Assembly: GCA_963784135.1 (NCBI GenBank)
Contig: CAWAQG010000004.1
Span: forward strand, 496,001 to 560,000
DNA: 64,000 bases
Source of the DNA: JADFXI01 sp963784135
Lineage (GTDB): Bacteria > Nitrospirota > Thermodesulfovibrionia > Thermodesulfovibrionales > Dissulfurispiraceae
Direction of reading: 5' to 3'
The notes under the pieces are model-generated. The model did not search any database and was not told the DNA's origin. It was given only the letters and a program-made list of their open reading frames with translations. The translations under genes and the position numbers were made by a program. Numbering within the stretch: position 1 is the first letter of the stretch; the number at the start of each line of letters is the position of its first letter. This document shows positions 62,181-64,000 of the stretch, piece after piece.

Positions 62181-62969
62181 ATGAGCGCAGGATTTGATAT
62201 AATTACAATCTTTCCCGAAATGTTTTCCGCCTATTTGGGAGAAAGTATTCTAAAAAGGGCGATACAAAAGGGGTTGCTTGATGTAAAGTTTTTCAACCTC
62301 AGGGACTTTACGAGCGACAAGCACAGGACTGTCGATGATTACCCTTATGGGGGCGGCTCCGGCATGGTCATGAAGATAGAGCCGATATACGACGCGCTGA
62401 ATTCGATCAAGGTTGACGGACATGATCGATTGACTTTACTGATGAGCCCTCAGGGCAAGCCATACACGCAGCGTATGGCAGAATCATTAGCGCAGGATTC
62501 CAGGAGGATAGTCTTTATCTGCGGGAGATATGAGGGGATTGATGAGCGGGTCCGGCAATCCCTTGTCGATGAAGAGATCTCTATCGGTGATTACGTTTTA
62601 ACTGGAGGAGAATTGGCCGCATTGGTTATAATAGACAGCATTGCCCGGCTTGTCCCCGGCGTGCTGGGTGATGAGGATTCCGTAAGGGAGGAATCTTTTT
62701 CGTGGGGCCTTCTGGATTACCCGCATTATACAAGGCCTCCGGAGTTTATGGGCATGAAGGTCCCTGACGTGCTTCTTTCAGGCAACCATAAGGAAATCTG
62801 GAGGAGCAGGAGAAGGGAAGCAATAAGACGAACGCTGCTCAAAAGACCCGATCTGCTTGAAAAGGCGTCTTTGAGCAGTGAAGATACGGCGATATTAAAC
62901 GAGCTTTGCTCAGATGGATATGTGGTCAAAAGCAGGGAGGAAGAAGATGAATCAGATACACGCAGTTGA
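62181..62969 (+). CDS. trmD: tRNA (guanine-N1)-methyltransferase TrmD
   Basis: 262 residues. Methylates G37 of tRNA. FDIITIFPEMF at the start, DDYPYGGGSGMVMK, CGRYEGIDERV and the trefoil-knot SAM loop IGDYVLTGGELAAL are all visible. A TATAAT motif overlaps the ATG (TATAATGAG), and no ribosome site is clear, so the start is likely read from a promoter just downstream of the terminator or from a leaderless message. The end overlaps rplS by 23 bp. Confidence 0.96.
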   Translation: MSAGFDIITIFPEMFSAYLGESILKRAIQKGLLDVKFFNLRDFTSDKHRTVDDYPYGGGSGMVMKIEPIYDALNSIKVDGHDRLTLLMSPQGKPYTQRMAESLAQDSRRIVFICGRYEGIDERVRQSLVDEEISIGDYVLTGGELAALVIIDSIARLVPGVLGDEDSVREESFSWGLLDYPHYTRPPEFMGMKVPDVLLSGNHKEIWRSRRREAIRRTLLKRPDLLEKASLSSEDTAILNELCSDGYVVKSREEEDESDTRS

Positions 62970-63297
62970 GGAAGGCTTCAGAAGGGAGGTCCCGGCCTTT
63001 AATATCGGAGACACTGTCAGGATATATGTCAAGGTTGTGGAAGGGGACAAAGAGCGGCTTCAGCCTTTTGAGGGAGTAGTGATTGCCCGCAAGGGGAGCG
63101 GTGTACGGGAAACTTTCATGGTCCGGAAGATGTCTTTCGGCGTCGGCGTGGAAAGGATATTCCCGGTGCATTCGCCTTCCATAGACAAGATAGAGACTAT
63201 AAAGCGCGGCAGGGTCAGGAAGGCGAAGCTGTATTACATCAGAGATAAAAAAGGTAAAGAGGCCAAAATCAGGGAAAAATCCAGGGAAGCAAAATAG
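62947..63297 (+). CDS. rplS: 50S ribosomal protein L19
   Basis: 116 residues from ATG 62947 behind GGGAGGAAG, chosen over an in-frame start at 62914. VPAFNIGDTVRIYVKVVEG and RIFPVHSPSIDKIETIKRGRVRKAKLYYIRD are L19 signatures. Bridges the 30S and 50S subunits. The basic C-terminal tail is slightly extended. Confidence 0.96.
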   Translation: MNQIHAVEEGFRREVPAFNIGDTVRIYVKVVEGDKERLQPFEGVVIARKGSGVRETFMVRKMSFGVGVERIFPVHSPSIDKIETIKRGRVRKAKLYYIRDKKGKEAKIREKSREAK

Positions 63298-63353
63298 CGG
63301 GTTTGAGCTGATACGCCTGTTATTTTTGCATACGCCGGGTAAGGGTTGTATCT

Positions 63354-64000
63354 ATGCGTATTGAGATCGTTCTTCTTGTCACTGAGTCGGTGCTGCTGCT
63401 CTTCACAATCGTTCTTCTTTTGTACAGCATCAGGGAGGGTAAGGCGAGAAAGGCGATTATTATGGAAGTCGGCAGGGCGTCAAAAATACTGACGCGACAG
63501 GAATATTTTATTACAGTTACAGATTCCATGAATGACGCAAAAGAAGAAGTGGTTGGCTGCATTACCGGAAGACCCCCCACGCAGGAAGATCAGAAAAGGA
63601 CCGCCGACATTATGAACAGGATCGAAAAACTGGTCAGCGGCGGGGTGCGTATAAAATATATGATGCCGAAATTCCCGGACAGGCTTCATATAGGTTCTCT
63701 TTACGCGAAAGCGGGAGCGGAGATCAAATACAGTACCTGTCTTGCTGTGCACGATACAAGATATATAGTAGTTGATGATTCTCTGTCGGTCATCGGGATA
63801 GCGGAAGGAGAGGGCGAAAAAGCGGCGACTAAAAAGGGGTACCGGATACCCTCTGAAGGAATTGCGGAAATACTTAAAGAATTTTTTTATCGTTGCTGGG
63901 AGAGCAGCACAGGCTACGAAGATTATGTAAGGGAAGTGCTGCAGCAGACCGGCGCGTCGCCGAAGCATCTTGCACGCGAATTCCACATGGACGAAAAAGA
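63354..64000 (+). CDS. Membrane-anchored protein with PLD-like middle domain (3' end outside window)
   Basis: Open from ATG 63354 to the window end (215 codons). An N-terminal membrane helix (VLLVTESVLLLFTIVLLLYS) precedes a soluble domain; RTADIMNRIEKLVSGGVRIKYMMPKFPDRLHIGSLYAKAGAEI and HDTRYIVVDDSLSVIGI resemble an inactive PLD-type fold as used in some TrmB/AlgZ-like sensor regions. Function unknown. No ribosome site is obvious. Confidence 0.65.
   Translation, partial: MRIEIVLLVTESVLLLFTIVLLLYSIREGKARKAIIMEVGRASKILTRQEYFITVTDSMNDAKEEVVGCITGRPPTQEDQKRTADIMNRIEKLVSGGVRIKYMMPKFPDRLHIGSLYAKAGAEIKYSTCLAVHDTRYIVVDDSLSVIGIAEGEGEKAATKKGYRIPSEGIAEILKEFFYRCWESSTGYEDYVREVLQQTGASPKHLAREFHMDEK

Overview
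The window is a bacterial chromosome segment. The core gene order (ffh, rpsP, KH-domain gene, trmD, rplS), an A2-type haem-copper oxidase with subunit II fused to cytochrome c, and a class III 'mixed' phosphofructokinase suggest a Nitrospirota-like or deltaproteobacterium-like organism. This lineage call is an inference; no rRNA or phylogenetic marker was tested.

Positions 1-16225 (host): the 3' part of an HtrA protease; an aerobic respiration cluster (c-type cytochrome, SCO, cytochrome c oxidase subunits I, III, IV and II, haem O synthase); a RelE/XRE toxin-antitoxin pair; an ECF sigma factor operon on the minus strand (sigma, dihaem cytochrome, AhpD-like protein, unknown); KDPG aldolase with an HMGL-like aldolase; a GT39 glycosyltransferase with a PAP2 phosphatase and DUF202; a periplasmic thioredoxin; and phosphofructokinase. 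The oxidase cluster is damaged: several apparent frameshifts lie in SCO, ctaD and ctaB, and an 82-bp hairpin repeat sits in the 5' end of ctaE.

Positions 16326-54174 (genomic islands): an intact tRNA-Ser(CGA) lies at 54175-54265. Copies of only its 5' 26 nt lie at 16326 and 26911. This is the pattern expected if two elements inserted in tandem into the 5' half of the tRNA gene, each supplying a replacement 5' half. The right element (about 27 kb) keeps a tyrosine integrase, an excisionase-like HTH protein, a ParM/ParR-like partition pair and palindromic GC-rich sites. The left element (about 10.6 kb) has no visible integrase. Both start with a nearly identical module carrying an MNT/HEPN toxin-antitoxin pair. 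The cargo is defence and addiction: HEPN/MNT twice, PIN, BrnTA, AbiEi with truncated AbiEii, ParDE, a DUF4062-HEAT gene split by two insertion sequences, a PLD-SNF2 helicase with an Eco57I-type methylase and a second PLD protein, a DGQHR protein, a MltR/HEPN-like protein, and a nucleoside deoxyribosyltransferase/TIR-like protein. A stretch at 49364-50096 with no convincing gene is packed with hairpins and is the best candidate for a large structured RNA.

Positions 54175-64000 (host): tRNA-Ser, a vWA membrane protein and a coiled-coil protein, chromate transporter, GalE, thioredoxin and TlpA-like lipoprotein, ffh, rpsP, KH protein, terminator, trmD, rplS, and the start of a membrane-anchored protein that runs off the window. 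rimM, usually found between the KH gene and trmD, is absent here.

Three insertion sequences are resolved to their ends: two IS3-family copies of equal length in opposite orientation (17676-18948 and 21493-22765) and one IS630-family copy (23839-24972). Removing the last two with their target duplications restores a single 790-codon reading frame.
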